A DNA stretch of 10,027 nucleotides from Phoronis ovalis (GCA_028565635.1 JAOXYB010068956.1:1-10027), one strand, 5' to 3'; positions 1 to 8,693 are shown, counted from the first letter of the stretch. Made by a program: numbers and translations. The notes: generated by a model not told the origin, from the letters alone.

Positions 1-179
1 TACAAAGATGGCTTTACAACTACAGAAACTACATCATATGATGGGCATCTGTCTGCACCCGCAGACCTCTTGTTTTGATTTTGGCAACTGCCTGGAAATA
101 TTGTATAGATGTACCTTGGCTTGCATTGTGTACATTGTTCCACACTGACATTGCACATTTCTGTTCATTGTTATTTCAG
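1..179 (+). other. 3' end of an intron of the plus-strand RS-tail gene
   Basis: No frame here looks coding. The segment ends in a T-rich tract and the acceptor ttatttcag (AG at 178-179), directly before an open reading segment rich in Arg-Ser codons. I infer that it is the last intron of the plus-strand gene. The alternative is that the RS-coding match is accidental and this is plain intergenic DNA. Confidence 0.5.
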
Positions 180-249
180 GACAAGATCAAGGTCAAAGTC
201 TAGGTCTTCTTCTCGCTCCAGGACAAAGCCACGACTTGTAAACTACTAG
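180..249 (+). CDS. terminal coding exon of an RS-domain (SR-like) protein, partial
   Basis: After a good splice acceptor, the frame starting at 181 reads TRSRSKSRSSSRSR and then continues TKPRLVNY to a TAG stop at 247-249. Base 180 would be the third base of a codon split by the intron (phase 2). Alternating Arg-Ser dipeptides are the hallmark of RS domains of splicing factors and related nuclear RNA-processing proteins, where the serines are phosphorylated by SRPK and CLK kinases and mediate protein-protein contacts in nuclear speckles. Only about 22 residues are present and no RNA-recognition motif or other domain is visible, so the exact gene cannot be named; cyclin-L, SR factors, LUC7-like and other RS-tailed proteins all remain possible. 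The gene runs towards the BCL11 gene (convergent). No transcript evidence is available. Confidence 0.55.
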
Positions 250-639
250 AGGGATTTGGGACATTTAATTTAGCTCATATTTACAACTGTTGTAAGTGAC
301 TGCTAGGAGCTGTCAGAGAATAGTGACGACATATTATAACATTGTGTGCTCTGCAAAAGGTATGCTTACGTGAATGGAACAGTTCTCTGGAATGTATAAC
401 TTTACAGAGGATTCTACATAATTCAGCCAACTTGCACACACTGGGTGTGTATCAGTGATATAGGATGAGAAGTGTTAAGGATTAGTTATTTGTCCAATAG
501 TTTGTAACTATACATATGGTTACTTTAGTGTTTATGCTTAAGGACGGATACATCAATCAGTACTGAATAAGCAGAGGCAGCAATATGACAATTAGTTTCT
601 CAAAATTGCTGATGATTACTGAATGTAGCAAGCTAAGTA

Positions 640-645
640 AATAAA
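640..645 (+). terminator. candidate poly(A) signal AATAAA (plus strand)
   Basis: This is the first canonical AATAAA downstream of the RS-exon stop, about 390 bases into the presumed 3' UTR. The downstream sequence has a short T-run around 659-664 but no strong GT-rich element, so it is only a moderate candidate. AATAAA is also common by chance in such AT-rich DNA. Confidence 0.3.
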
Positions 646-796
646 CAAGATTCGTGAAATTTTTAGCCATCTCTTATTAACATTGCTTGCACTTCGTACA
701 TAAATACTACTTCATGAATACAAAGCATAGGCTTACAGGTTTTAGTACACTGCAGGTACTTATAATGAAACAGATGCAAAATGTTACACATTTACA

Positions 797-802
797 AATA
801 AA
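797..802 (+). terminator. candidate poly(A) signal AATAAA with GT-rich downstream element
   Basis: AATAAA is followed within about 10 bases by atgtgttttttt (about 810-821), a typical GU/U-rich downstream element. This makes it the best-formed plus-strand cleavage and polyadenylation site near the RS-tail exon. Confidence 0.45.
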
Positions 803-1186
803 GGAATTGCATGTGTTTTTTTAATACACAATATACTGCATGCTATGCAAGCATTCAAGGATATACAAATTGTCGCATATTCAAAATTCCCAATGTTATC
901 TTGCGTCTGCTGGATATAATCTTGCCCACAAATTTATCTTTAGTGTTTAGTTCATACACATACTAATAATGCATAAAGGCTTCCAACTTGTCTTGTTTGG
1001 AAACGTGCTACAACATTATGAAATTTTAAATCTAGGTAACAAAGACATTTCATTTTGGTGGTCACTATCTGTACTTGTGTACACTTTTAAAACAAAATGT
1101 AGGAAAAATAGAGAAGCAGCCATTGAGCTTACCTGCAGGGTCTTATTACTAAAAAATATGCCTTTGACTGCACGCAAGTGAACAAT

Positions 1187-1201
1187 TTTATTGTGAATAA
1201 A
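1187..1201. terminator. back-to-back poly(A) signals for both strands (TTTATT-GTG-AATAAA)
   Basis: The 15-base inverted repeat carries a minus-strand AATAAA (read from 1192 to 1187) and a plus-strand AATAAA (1196-1201) separated by three bases. On the plus strand a T/G-rich stretch follows at about 1238-1250 (attttttgtgcatt). On the minus strand a TTGTT...TTGCGTG stretch follows. It could serve as a shared end for the two convergent genes, which would give the BCL11-like transcript a 3' UTR of about 3.5 kb. This is inference; such hexamers also arise by chance in this base composition. Confidence 0.35.
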
Positions 1202-1846
1202 GATTAAACTACTTTAAAGTCTCATATCTGCAAAGCATTTTTTGTGCATTTATGAAAGCAATTTAAAATATTAGAAATACAAAAGCGTTGGAACATGGTG
1301 TACAGGTATTTTTACATAAAACTAACTATTTTAAACGGTATCTCACATGTCCAAACTACAGTTAAAAGTTGGTATAAACTGACCACACATATTGATTGAA
1401 ATTTAACCCTCACAATTAACATAATTTTATAGTCTGCAAATATTGAGTTTAAATATGGAAAACGTTAATTGTCTTTTCATAATTTTTACGAGAAAGGAAC
1501 ATGTTAACCTACTTGAAAGCTACAGTTGTCAACAATTGCAATAAAAATTTAATATATAAAATTACCATTTTATAATTGAACAAGGTCATATTACTACTCA
1601 ATAAGCACGAAAAAGTTCAATGAACAAATTTGCTTTAACTTATTTTCAAAAATCAAGTTATCCGAAAATATTAATCTGCATTTTCTAAAGTTTACGGGAA
1701 GCATGAAGCTATGGAGCAAACTAATGCACATCCAATCAATAGTATGAGACTAAATACCATAAAACTAATGTAGTATGTCTGCACCATTTATGAATACAGT
1801 AAAACAATCTAATAGACTGAACTTGAACATAAATTAAGGCAACCAA

Positions 1847-1863
1847 AATAAAGCAGCTTTATT
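1847..1863. terminator. overlapping poly(A) signals in a quasi-palindrome
   Basis: AATAAAGC-A-GCTTTATT is an inverted repeat with 8-bp arms. It provides a plus-strand AATAAA at 1847-1852 and a minus-strand AATAAA read from 1863 to 1858. On the minus strand it is followed by a T/G-rich stretch (TTTATTTTGGTTG), a plausible downstream element. In this arrangement transcripts from the two strands would overlap slightly at their 3' ends. Chance occurrence is possible. Confidence 0.3.
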
Positions 1864-3260
1864 CGCATTTCAATTTAATTCTCTGAAATGTGAAATGTTA
1901 GCGTAGGGAAGTGAGATGCCTATTCTTTAATGTAATGCATGTAAGACAGTAAATTAAAAGTTGCTTTAAATAAAAGTACTGTAAGCAATTTAACAAAGCA
2001 CTACTTTACAAGGGCATGTACTTGGCACAAATTTATCCTGCACCTAACCACTAGAAAGTAAACGGATACATATTAAAATGTACAACAGAGTGTTAAAACT
2101 ATCATTATATTCATACATCCCTACATCTACATGGCACTTCTTGAATAAAAAAATGAATAGCACACATTTTTATTATAAATATCAATGCAATAAATACCAT
2201 ATTGCACTTGCACTTTTTTTTTATAAATCCCTCTTATTTAGACTGCTGGGACAGTGTTTCTACAAAAAGTGATCTTTTTACAAACATGCATTATAATAAA
2301 GATGAAGCTTACAGAACATTAAAAAAAACAAACTATCTTTACCACAACCAAATGCATATAGTGACCTGAATCTGTAAAATAGAAGTGTACAAAAAGGCGA
2401 CTGTCATGTAAGCATTAACTGTCCTAAAAGCTTGTTACTAATCACATAGCAATTCTTGTCAAAAAATTGCCTTCTAATACAGTTTATTACACAATTTCTA
2501 TTGCACAGTAAGCAAGTTCTATAGTACAATATAGCACAGTCTAGAACAATTCCCACGACACTTCTGTTTTCCTTGTTAAATTTATAATATAAAAGTATGG
2601 AGAACAGCACAAATCTGGGACTGAGTTTGGGGAAATATCCTAGACTGAGTAAGCACCATAGCACATAATTGGTAGCGTGGAAACAGATAATCACTTTACA
2701 CCCAGTCATTTGTTATGGATAACTGAGTTCTAAATTTCTTCACCATAACATGTCGAATTGCCATAAGATTTAAAATCCAGTTATCAACCTAACAAATTAA
2801 GAGATCCACAGTTCAGGTCACTCATCTCCACTTCCTTCACAAAAATATTCTTACATCATGATAGTTTTAAGTTAGTGTTTATTCTATACTGGTAATTCTT
2901 TAGATGTTAGAATTATTGTATTCCAAACACAACAAAGACAATAATATCTAAAATATACAATAACATACATAATAAACATGGATAAAATCTAATGCATTAA
3001 GAAACCTGCAGTACAACAATTCTAAGAATACTTTCCTATTTTCCCAAATTTCCCAAAAATGTATTCTGCATTCATTCAATGGTTTTGTTAGCATGCACTT
3101 CCACAAGAATAAAAAAAACCTATATAACAACTTTGAAAACAATTCAATTGCAATTCAATGATTACATAGGCCATATTTTTAGCACTGTTGATGACGGAGC
3201 TACCATTTTATATAGATGCAAAAATACCTATGCATTTCATTTAGTGTTAACAACTTTTTA

Positions 3261-3290
3261 TACGGTTTATAACTGAGCTCATAAACCGTA
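3261..3290. repeat. perfect 10-bp inverted repeat with 10-base loop
   Basis: TACGGTTTAT and ATAAACCGTA are exact reverse complements separated by aactgagctc, whose last six bases (GAGCTC) are themselves palindromic. If this region is transcribed as 3' UTR it could form a short hairpin. It is shorter than a microRNA precursor, and pairing does not extend beyond the arms, so no specific role is assigned. Confidence 0.5.
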
Positions 3291-4534
3291 CTTGTACCGA
3301 GTGACTTGGCAATCTTTACTGCATATGACACTTGTGACTTGAGTTATACAACATAAAGTGAAAAAACTCAACTCATTATAAACCAAGCCTAACCATGGAA
3401 ACTATTTCATAAACAATAAAAAATATTAACATACTTCAGTTTACACCGGTTCTTACTGAAAGAAAGACCAATATAGTTTAGAGTCTACATACAAGACTTG
3501 ATATTTTTGTTAGTTGCAGTTCTATGAATAGAGAGGCATTCTAATCAAAACATGCAATTTCAAGAAACTGCAAAACAGCTGTGCAGTTGTTAAAACTGTG
3601 CGAGATCAAGAGGTTATTTTAGGATTTTTATATTTACTAAAAGTATATTGTCAAATAGGACGGGTACAACTATTCTGTGGTTTTACATTTTTAACAATGA
3701 AAACATACCCTTTTCTCCCTGGATAAAGATGAAAATGGCAGAATAGAGGTCCAAGAACAGATTATGTTACAATTTTACAAAATGCAGATTGCATAACAAA
3801 GTCTTGTAGTTTTCCAACGTTTATTTTGACCTCCCGTAGTTTTTCTGGATAAACAAGTATTTGTTAAAGATACCTAAACCCTTATTTCTTTCTTGGTATT
3901 ACATGAATAACATTAGTAGTAGCCGGATACATCTACCTTTCTTAACAAAACCGCAGGAACAATTGATAAAGCAATACACCTTTCTGCAAAAGGTACTCTT
4001 TCTGGAATCCCAGCTGTTTTCAATTTTATCCAGGTTCCAAAGAAGTATATTTAGACTGTTAAACCTGTTAAATTGAGTGATCATGTCTAGCTGACTTTAC
4101 TTCAAGTTTGTTTTATACTTTCTAACCAACAGAATTTTTGGGAGGATGTGAAACCCCAAATAATTATAGTAGAAATTTGGCATATCTTGTTTCTGGCATA
4201 AAAATTTATAGAATTCAAACATTCGTACACCTTTTTGACAGTCTCTCATATCCATTGGATGGATAACGAATTTAGCAAAATACTTAAATCACAGTATAGA
4301 AGGTTAATTAATAATCGAAACAATTGCAATGTGTAGGTAATATTAAGCACCTGACTCCATCACATGGATTTTAATGTATACAAACATGTATGGATAGAGC
4401 CCCATCAGCTAGTTAAATTTGATTTTATAAACACTTGTCAATCGCACACATGTTGTCTAGGACAGACATTAAAGCGCGAATGACCTTCACAACAAAACAG
4501 TAACATGCACAAAAACTTAACAAACTTCGTCCAG

Positions 4535-4540
4535 TTTATT
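4535..4540 (-). terminator. proximal poly(A) signal of the BCL11-like gene
   Basis: On the minus strand AATAAA occurs about 140 bases after the BCL11 stop codon. It is followed by a G/T-rich tract (GTTTGTTAAGTTTTTGTGC) at the spacing expected of a cleavage and polyadenylation downstream element. This is the best-formed proximal site and would give a very short 3' UTR. Further minus-strand signals downstream would permit much longer forms. Confidence 0.5.
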
Positions 4541-4679
4541 TCAGATATTACTACTTCCTCTATGATATTTCCAAACAAACCTATAGCCAACAGCACGGTT
4601 CTGCTCTCTTAATTGTTAAAATGGATGATTTTGAATCCTTTTTTAAATATAAGCACCTCTTTTCTTTGTTTCTCTCATC

Positions 4680-6643
4680 CTATGTATTTGATGGCTCAGT
4701 ATTACTAAAAGCTGGACTTCTCGATTGATCAGGACTTGGTTCGCTATCTCTTTCATCTGTGATAGGTGTGACAGGATGGTGACTGCTTGGAAGCATACTT
4801 CTTTCCATGCATTTTCTCATGTGTTTCTCTAAAGTGCTAGCGACTGAGAATGGCATACTACAGTAACGACATCGATACACCTCTTTTCCGTTGCGGCCAT
4901 GAGTTCTCATGTGCCTCGTTAGCTTGCTGGACTGAGCACAGGCATAATTACACAGTTGGCACTTGTACGGCTTTTCGCCCGTGTGACTACGGCGATGAAC
5001 AGTAAGGTTACTACAGTTTTTAAATACTTTTCCACAGTACTCACATGTGTCACTTCGGCGGCTTTCTTTCCTAGGTGGAGTATAACTAAATGGAGGATTC
5101 ACCAGAGCACTAGGCTGAGAATTCACAGTAGAGCTAGGAATTCCATTTCTAACTAAACCTGAACGATCTAGTAATGAATGTGGTGTAGGAAAATTAAGGT
5201 GCCCAAATGAACTTGGACTTTGAAACCAGAATGGATAATAAGGTTCAAAATTTCTGTGGAATGGTTGTGGTGGGCTACGGTCACGTTTCTCTTCTTTAAT
5301 TGGCCTGTTGCTAATAGTTGTCGAACCAGATTCTCTTGGACTTCTAGACTTTTCTCTAACTGCCTCCTTTAACAGTTCATCGGGCTTCTGTGGACTAGTT
5401 TTTGTGCTTTCTTCATTTAATTGTGGTTCAATGTTTTTAAACGTATCTGGACGAGTATTTTCTTCCAAGGCCTTCTGAAATGCTTCATGATATGCTTTTA
5501 TATCAGGATTTTGCATAACCTCAGGAAATACAGGTACAGCACGATCATCTTTCTCATGTGACAACCTGTGCTGACAACTATTTTGCATTTGATCTATGGT
5601 AACACTTGATCTACTACTGGAGTCACGATCTTCAAGTTCAGGGTCATGCTCTCTGCTCCTGCTATCTCGATACTTACTAGATAGATCATGAGGTTGATCA
5701 TCAGACCCTTCAAGGGACTCTTCACGTTCCATTTCATCAAGTTCCATTTCTTCCTCTTCTTCCTCACTTTCGCTGTCAATCTTTGAATCTTGTTCTGAAC
5801 TGCTGTGGCTTCCATCTTCATACAGTCTCAAATCTGTTGAACCTTGACTAGCATCACCGGAAATATTAGAAGGTTGGTTGGTATGAGCAAGTTGCTTGTG
5901 AGTTTTCATATGCCGTTTAAGCTTGCTTGCTTGTGTGCACGCATGTGGACAAATAGGACACTTATACGGTTTTTCACCTGTATGAGATCGTCGATGAACA
6001 ACCAAATTACTTTGAAATCGAAAGCATTTTCCACAAAATTCACATGTTTTTAATTTCTGAGTTGGCAAACCTTTGGCTACAGTTTCTTGTGCTGTACTTG
6101 GACTATGGGAAAATGGTGGGGTGCCTGAACTTTGACCAGGAGACGAAGGATCAGTACGACGCCGACTCGGAAAAGTAAACTGAGCTATATGTCTCAAATG
6201 TTGGGAATAAATATCTTCAATACCTAATGGTGGATGGGATCCATCAGCCTTATATTCTAGGGATTGTGACATTGACAATGGTAGTTGATACCGTTCACTA
6301 AATGGAAACTCGGGGATATTGCCAGGCCTTCTAGGATATGGAGTGAAACTAGAAGTATGTGGTTTATGCTGGTCACTATATGTTGAAGGATAAACTAATG
6401 GAAATGCAGCCGTTGTTGATGGCATTATCCTAAAAGGCAATGACCCTGTGGATGACGTTCTTGACTTGGGAGGCTTGTTTTCAGTCTGTGAATTCTTCTC
6501 TGGAGAGTCCTGTACTTTGGTACCTGTTGTTTCAGGTGTTTTAATATATATTTTCAATCCATGAATGCTCTGAGCATGTTGTAGTAATTCCCAGGCAGAG
6601 TCGTGATACAAATGACATGTTGCACATCTTATAGCACTAGGCT
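4680..6643 (-). CDS. BCL11-family C2H2 zinc-finger transcription factor, large terminal exon (partial)
   Basis: This exon encodes about 653 residues plus a TAG stop; the N-terminal exons lie outside the window. Residue numbers here count from the ATG of the longer open frame (6680). In order it has: finger 1 (C19, C22, H35, H40), a Pro/Ser-rich linker, fingers 2-3 (C213-H261), an acidic run (about 303-320), PHDLS (330-334), an IKEE SUMO-type site (461-464), fingers 4-6 (C546-C624) and a Ser/Pro-rich tail. The finger sequences (e.g. CEFCGKCFRFQSNLVVH and DTCEYCGKVFKNCSNLTVH) are unmistakably BCL11A/B type. Family knowledge: nuclear DNA-binding repressors, with vertebrate fingers 4-6 contacting TGACCA-like sites, and roles in neural and blood-cell development. 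The start chosen is the splice acceptor TTTGTTTTTTAG, with the exon starting at 6643 in phase 1, just before finger 1, about where the last large vertebrate exon starts. The exon is shorter than the vertebrate one because the linkers are reduced. A/B cannot be assigned, since invertebrates usually have one BCL11 gene. Confidence 0.95.
4809..5045 (-). other. BCL11 zinc fingers 4-6 (DNA-binding module)
   Basis: Finger 4 has C546, C549, H562, H566; finger 5 has C574, C577, H590, H594; finger 6 has C604, C607, H620 and C624. Fingers 4 and 5 are joined by the classic HTGEKPYKC linker, and fingers 5 and 6 by a longer GRNGKEVYR linker, as in vertebrate BCL11A. Finger 6 ends H-x3-C, so it is C2HC where human BCL11A has a final His. 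In vertebrate BCL11A this three-finger module recognises TGACCA. The near-identity of fingers 4 and 5 implies that the DNA specificity is retained. Confidence 0.95.
5289..5300 (-). other. SUMO-consensus site IKEE in BCL11 linker
   Basis: Residues 461-464 (IKEE) fit the psi-K-x-E sumoylation consensus and are followed by a basic stretch and a Ser-Pro pair. Vertebrate BCL11 proteins are sumoylated, but whether this site is used cannot be told from sequence. Confidence 0.4.
5671..5678 (-). promoter_or_regulatory. strong internal 5' splice-site consensus inside the BCL11 exon
   Basis: On the minus strand CTA|GTAAGTATC occurs within codon 335, and the GTAAGTAT part matches the U1 snRNA consensus perfectly. 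Splicing here (phase 1) would end the exon after fingers 1-3, the acidic run and PHDLS, removing fingers 4-6. Vertebrate BCL11A makes shorter isoforms by using donors inside its equivalent exon, so this could be an alternative site. No acceptor for it can be identified in the window. Confidence 0.35.
5679..5693 (-). other. CtBP-type PxDLS motif (PHDLS) in BCL11-like protein
   Basis: Residues 330-334 are PHDLS, an exact match to the PxDLS core recognised by CtBP co-repressors. It sits just after the acidic run in a Ser/Arg-rich, probably disordered linker, the context where such short motifs work. BCL11 proteins act through co-repressor complexes, so a CtBP contact is plausible, but five-residue motifs do occur by chance. 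Confidence 0.45.
5721..5774 (-). other. acidic stretch of BCL11-like protein
   Basis: Residues about 303-320 are dominated by Glu/Asp, with six consecutive Glu. They lie between finger pair 2-3 and the middle linker. Vertebrate BCL11A and BCL11B have a long Glu-rich run at the same relative place, so its position supports orthology even though it is shorter here. The function is presumed to be protein interaction or nuclear charge context. Confidence 0.8.
5898..6044 (-). other. BCL11 zinc fingers 2-3
   Basis: Finger 2 has C213, C216, H229, H233 and finger 3 has C241, C244, H257, H261, joined by HTGEKPYKC. The CTQASKLKRHMKTH ending is diagnostic of BCL11. The pair resembles fingers 4-5 from the same protein, consistent with an old internal duplication. 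In vertebrate BCL11A this pair is secondary to fingers 4-6 for DNA binding. Confidence 0.95.
6561..6626 (-). other. BCL11 zinc finger 1
   Basis: C19-x2-C22-x12-H35-x4-H40 with the SAWELLQHAQSIHGL signature, close to the SAW-LLQHAQ-THGL of vertebrate BCL11 finger 1. It follows the splice acceptor by only a few residues. Confidence 0.9.
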
Positions 6644-6657
6644 CTAAAAAACAAATA
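6644..6657 (-). promoter_or_regulatory. 3' splice site (acceptor) of the BCL11 terminal exon
   Basis: On the minus strand a T-rich tract TTTGTTTTTT runs into AG (6645-6644). Upstream sequence contains TCTAC and CTAAAT, possible branch-point matches. An AG two bases further on (6643-6642) is an alternative but would change the phase from 1 to 0. The first AG gives a split G|AG (Glu) codon, matching the Glu-Pro-Ser that precedes finger 1 in vertebrates. Confidence 0.75.
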
Positions 6658-8693
6658 AGTAGATACCCGTAAATATTCATTTAGCTACAACAAAAAATTT
6701 ATTAAATTTAGACAGTTGTTGATCATTCAACAATGTTTCGGAGCTGTCTGTATTTGATTACATTGGATTAAGTTAGTTTTTATAATTGACATCTCACTAT
6801 TTATGTAGACTACCAAGCAAGACCAATTTTAGACACGATGTCACAAACTATAAAAATAGCAACAAATATAGGCAAAAGCTTCCAATGTTCTTCCACATCA
6901 GTGTAATATTATTATTCCTGCATTAAATAAAATCGCCCTCTTCTTTAGTGAAGCCCACTTTATTGATTACACACTTGAAATAATGCAATGTAAACTATGG
7001 TAGCAGCTATAATTAACATAAAATATAAGTTATTTATTTGTTACTATTTATGAAAAAACTATCTTAAGTCATTTTTTAAAAACCACTATCACATATCAGT
7101 GTTTTGCAGGAGTATTTTTTCATTGTCAGTAGAGAAAACCGACTGAAAAAATCTAGGGATACTTGTAGGTCCCACAGGACACTTTGAATCAAAACCCCAT
7201 GTATGTGCCATCAATAAAAGCAATCTGCCGGCTTCCCAAATTACTTCATGATACATTTTAGTTTTTAGCATTTATTTACCACATAAATAAAGTGAACTGC
7301 CTTAAGAATGGTACATAATCTTTCAGATAAGCTTTAACAAGAAGCAAAATACTAAATTACTCGAGAACACCACTACAATATTTTGAAATCGCAATAGCTC
7401 ATTTTGAAACTACAAGGTAATTAATGTTTTGGTATATGCTATGACCCAAGAATATACTTTTGGTAAAAACTTTTTTTTTACAACAATCTGTATATTCGCA
7501 GGAATCATGCTGTGTGAAATTAATTAAAACTAGTGACATAACGGGCTATGTTTACAGCTATTTGCTTCTTTAAGACATACCTGTGGCATATTACTATACT
7601 ATAACAAAACAAATTTACAACAAGGAAACATCTAATGCAAACTTCCCAGTTTTACAATTCTACTAAATAAACAAAAGAAATTCACTGTTGCTTTGTATAT
7701 TTTTACACATAACAGCTGAACAGAATAAGATAATGTACAATAGAAATTACATTTTTATGACATCTGACACATTACGATTATTGATCAAATATTGTGTATT
7801 CTAACTTTGTCTTGTAATAATACCTTCAATGGAAGTTTCATTTAATATAATTATGCCATCTGACACTAGTGTTTTTAGAAACTTTTTGATGTTTAATTGT
7901 TTAACGGCAGGTAGATTACTAGGAAACTGCTTTCTAAACGCCCCTTTACTTAGGGTTAAATAAATCAAATTTAAAATGCACTGGTTCAGGTGAACATTTA
8001 ATGTTAGACTATACTTCATCAGTTACCCGATTTTACATATTACATGTTTTTATAGTGCATTCAGGTACCCAATGTCACAGAAACTTTAATTCATATACAC
8101 CAGTGTCACATTTAATAGGCTTTCATTTTTTAAATATATGCTGTAATACAGGTGTTTTCTTTCTTATATGACCACGACATTGAGCAGGTGCACCAGTATT
8201 TTGACGGCTAGGCGCCAGTAAATAATGCTTATTATTCTGTTTAATTTTACCCCCACTTTTTTATATAAATCATGCTTCACTGCACTTTCAATTAATGACC
8301 ACATATAAGTTTAAGTAAATGTTGCCAAGTGTATTTACAATTATAAAAACTACGGGTTTAGTCAGGAATTAAAGTTTGCAACAACTGCCAACAAAAGTTT
8401 CACATTTGTGACAAAATGTGGATGAGGCTTGAACTGTTACTGCGCAGAGAGGATGTCACTTAAGTGAGCTGAGAAAAGGTTAAGGGAAGAAAAGTAAAAT
8501 ACAAAGTGAAGAGAACAGGCCAAATTTTTCAGAAACACAATTGATACATCTCGTCAATCTACTTTTTCAAGCACAAAGAAATATCTGTCAAATCAAAAGA
8601 AACTTAATTACCACAGAACAAAATTGTAACCCCATCTCTACAAGCAGGGTCAGAACAAGGGGTAGAACTGAAATGTAAACAAGATATCTGCCA
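6658..8693 (-). other. upstream intron of the BCL11-like gene, no exon recognised
   Basis: About 2 kb of AT-rich sequence with no coding segment I can support on either strand. I looked for small upstream BCL11 exons (the vertebrate gene has a short exon before the large one) and found none with both a family match and good splice sites. Assignment to the intron follows from the acceptor at 6644 and is inference; the nearest upstream exon must lie beyond the window. Confidence 0.6.

Larger units (their letters stand above)
250..1201 (+). other. probable 3' UTR of the RS-tail gene
   Basis: There is no coding potential after the TAG stop at 249. The sequence is AT-rich and contains plus-strand AATAAA hexamers at 640-645, 797-802 and 1196-1201, so the UTR could be about 0.4, 0.6 or 1 kb long. 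The boundary at 1201 is simply the last of these signals and is not firmly placed. Confidence 0.4.
1202..4679. other. non-coding stretch between convergent genes (probable BCL11 3' UTR and spacer)
   Basis: About 3.5 kb without a credible gene. The short open frames here have no recognisable domain, skewed AT-driven composition (many Lys, Asn, Tyr, Phe, Leu) and no splice context. The part nearest 4679 must be the 3' UTR of the minus-strand BCL11-like gene. How far it extends is unknown; minus-strand AATAAA signals lie at 4535-4540, 3820-3825, 2878-2883, 2169-2174, 1858-1863 and 1187-1192. One perfect 10-bp inverted repeat is present at 3261-3290. No tRNA, rRNA or transposon could be recognised. 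Confidence 0.5.

Noticed and set aside
3566-3588. 7-bp inverted repeat aactgca/tgcagtt
   Set aside because: Arms this short with small loops are expected many times by chance in this window.
969-4084. Short open frames in the spacer (969-1181, 2078-2272, 2404-2709, 2948-3142, 3079-3276, 3861-4076, 3899-4084)
   Set aside because: All are short, with AT-driven composition and no domain or splice context. The pairs 2948-3142/3079-3276 and 3861-4076/3899-4084 overlap on opposite strands, as expected of chance frames.
4956-6053. Smaller open frames inside the BCL11 exon (plus 4956-5156 and 5844-6053, minus 5594-5821)
   Set aside because: They are other-frame shadows of the zinc-finger coding sequence.
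6644-6680. ATG-initiated 12-residue extension of the BCL11 frame
   Set aside because: It lies upstream of a strong acceptor, is hydrophobic and AT-encoded, and has no counterpart in the family. It is intron read-through, not a start.
7089-7271. Minus-strand 60-codon frame with some coding-like residues, considered as a small upstream BCL11 exon
   Set aside because: The residues do not match the short vertebrate exon, and I see no good acceptor or phase-1 donor bounding it. It is kept as intron.
7801-8019. Minus-strand 72-codon frame in the intron
   Set aside because: AT-biased, no recognisable motif, no flanking splice signals of quality.
1059-8301. TGACCA/TGGTCA sites (1059, 1380, 6133, 6370, 8169, 8296) as possible BCL11 autoregulatory sites
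   Set aside because: The number is not clearly above chance for a 6-mer in 10 kb, two lie within coding sequence, and there is no tight cluster.
8401-8420. 7-bp inverted repeat cacattt/aaatgtg
   Set aside because: Too short and isolated to support a function.
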